This document shows positions 5,885-5,887 of a DNA stretch of 5,887 nucleotides, one piece after another. The first letter of the stretch is position 1. Each line of letters begins with the position of its first letter. Origin of the DNA: Nitrospinaceae bacterium (lineage in GTDB: Bacteria > Nitrospinota > Nitrospinia > Nitrospinales > VA-1). The notes under the pieces are model-generated. The model did not search any database. It was not told the origin of the DNA and was given only the letters and a program-made list of their open reading frames with translations. The stretch spans positions 1-5,887 of the forward strand of contig JAJDBI010000106.1 of the NCBI GenBank assembly GCA_029261435.1, read 5' to 3'. A program made the translations under genes and the position numbers.

Positions 5885-5887
5885 GGA

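Noticed and set aside
1..5887. CRISPR array, tRNA, transposon, toxin-antitoxin or defence system
   Set aside because: I found no direct-repeat array, cloverleaf-like stretch with a T-loop, transposase motif or terminal inverted repeats. All long frames are accounted for by housekeeping genes.

Overview
This is an ordinary stretch of bacterial chromosome with housekeeping genes. Nothing in it amounts to a new system. It holds four protein genes, two of them cut by the window edges, plus one 400-base divergent intergenic region that carries most of the regulatory interest. The host is most likely a Gram-negative bacterium. The pointers are a RhlB-like DEAD-box helicase, an NAD+-dependent DNA ligase, a two-PDZ Do/HtrA-type periplasmic protease and a covalent-FAD succinate dehydrogenase subunit. 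The SdhA motif spellings (an H-S-G-A-A-Q-G-G flavin site and an H-G-G-N-R-L-G-T-N-S-L-L-E-A active-site block) remind me of deltaproteobacterial, Nitrospinota or Nitrospirota-type proteins. That placement is an impression from memory and is weak.

Layout. Positions 1-1392 (minus) encode the first 464 residues of the succinate dehydrogenase/fumarate reductase flavoprotein subunit, with the C-terminus off the left edge. Positions 1393-1792 are intergenic between divergent genes, with candidate sigma-70-like promoters firing both ways, a hairpin next to the sdhA ribosome binding site and two very small possible reading frames. Positions 1793-3085 (plus) encode a complete 430-residue DEAD-box RNA helicase resembling RhlB. 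Ten bases later the convergent ligA gene ends. It occupies 3096-5099 (minus) and is complete at 667 residues. After a 74-base gap, 5174-5881 (minus) encodes the C-terminal part of an HtrA/DegP-like protease: the end of the protease domain and two PDZ domains. Its upstream part is off the right edge, and an in-frame TAG lies at the very last bases of the window.

How the genes relate. htrA and ligA point the same way and may be co-transcribed, but their functions (envelope protein quality control and DNA joining) are unrelated. sdhA (TCA cycle and respiration) and the helicase (RNA unwinding, probably mRNA turnover or ribosome work) share only the divergent control region. Both divergent genes use non-ATG starts (GTG and TTG) with good Shine-Dalgarno sequences. 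The complete genes look intact, with all the key motifs I checked. The clearest oddity is the amber codon interrupting the protease frame five bases from the window end, which may simply be an error at a contig end.
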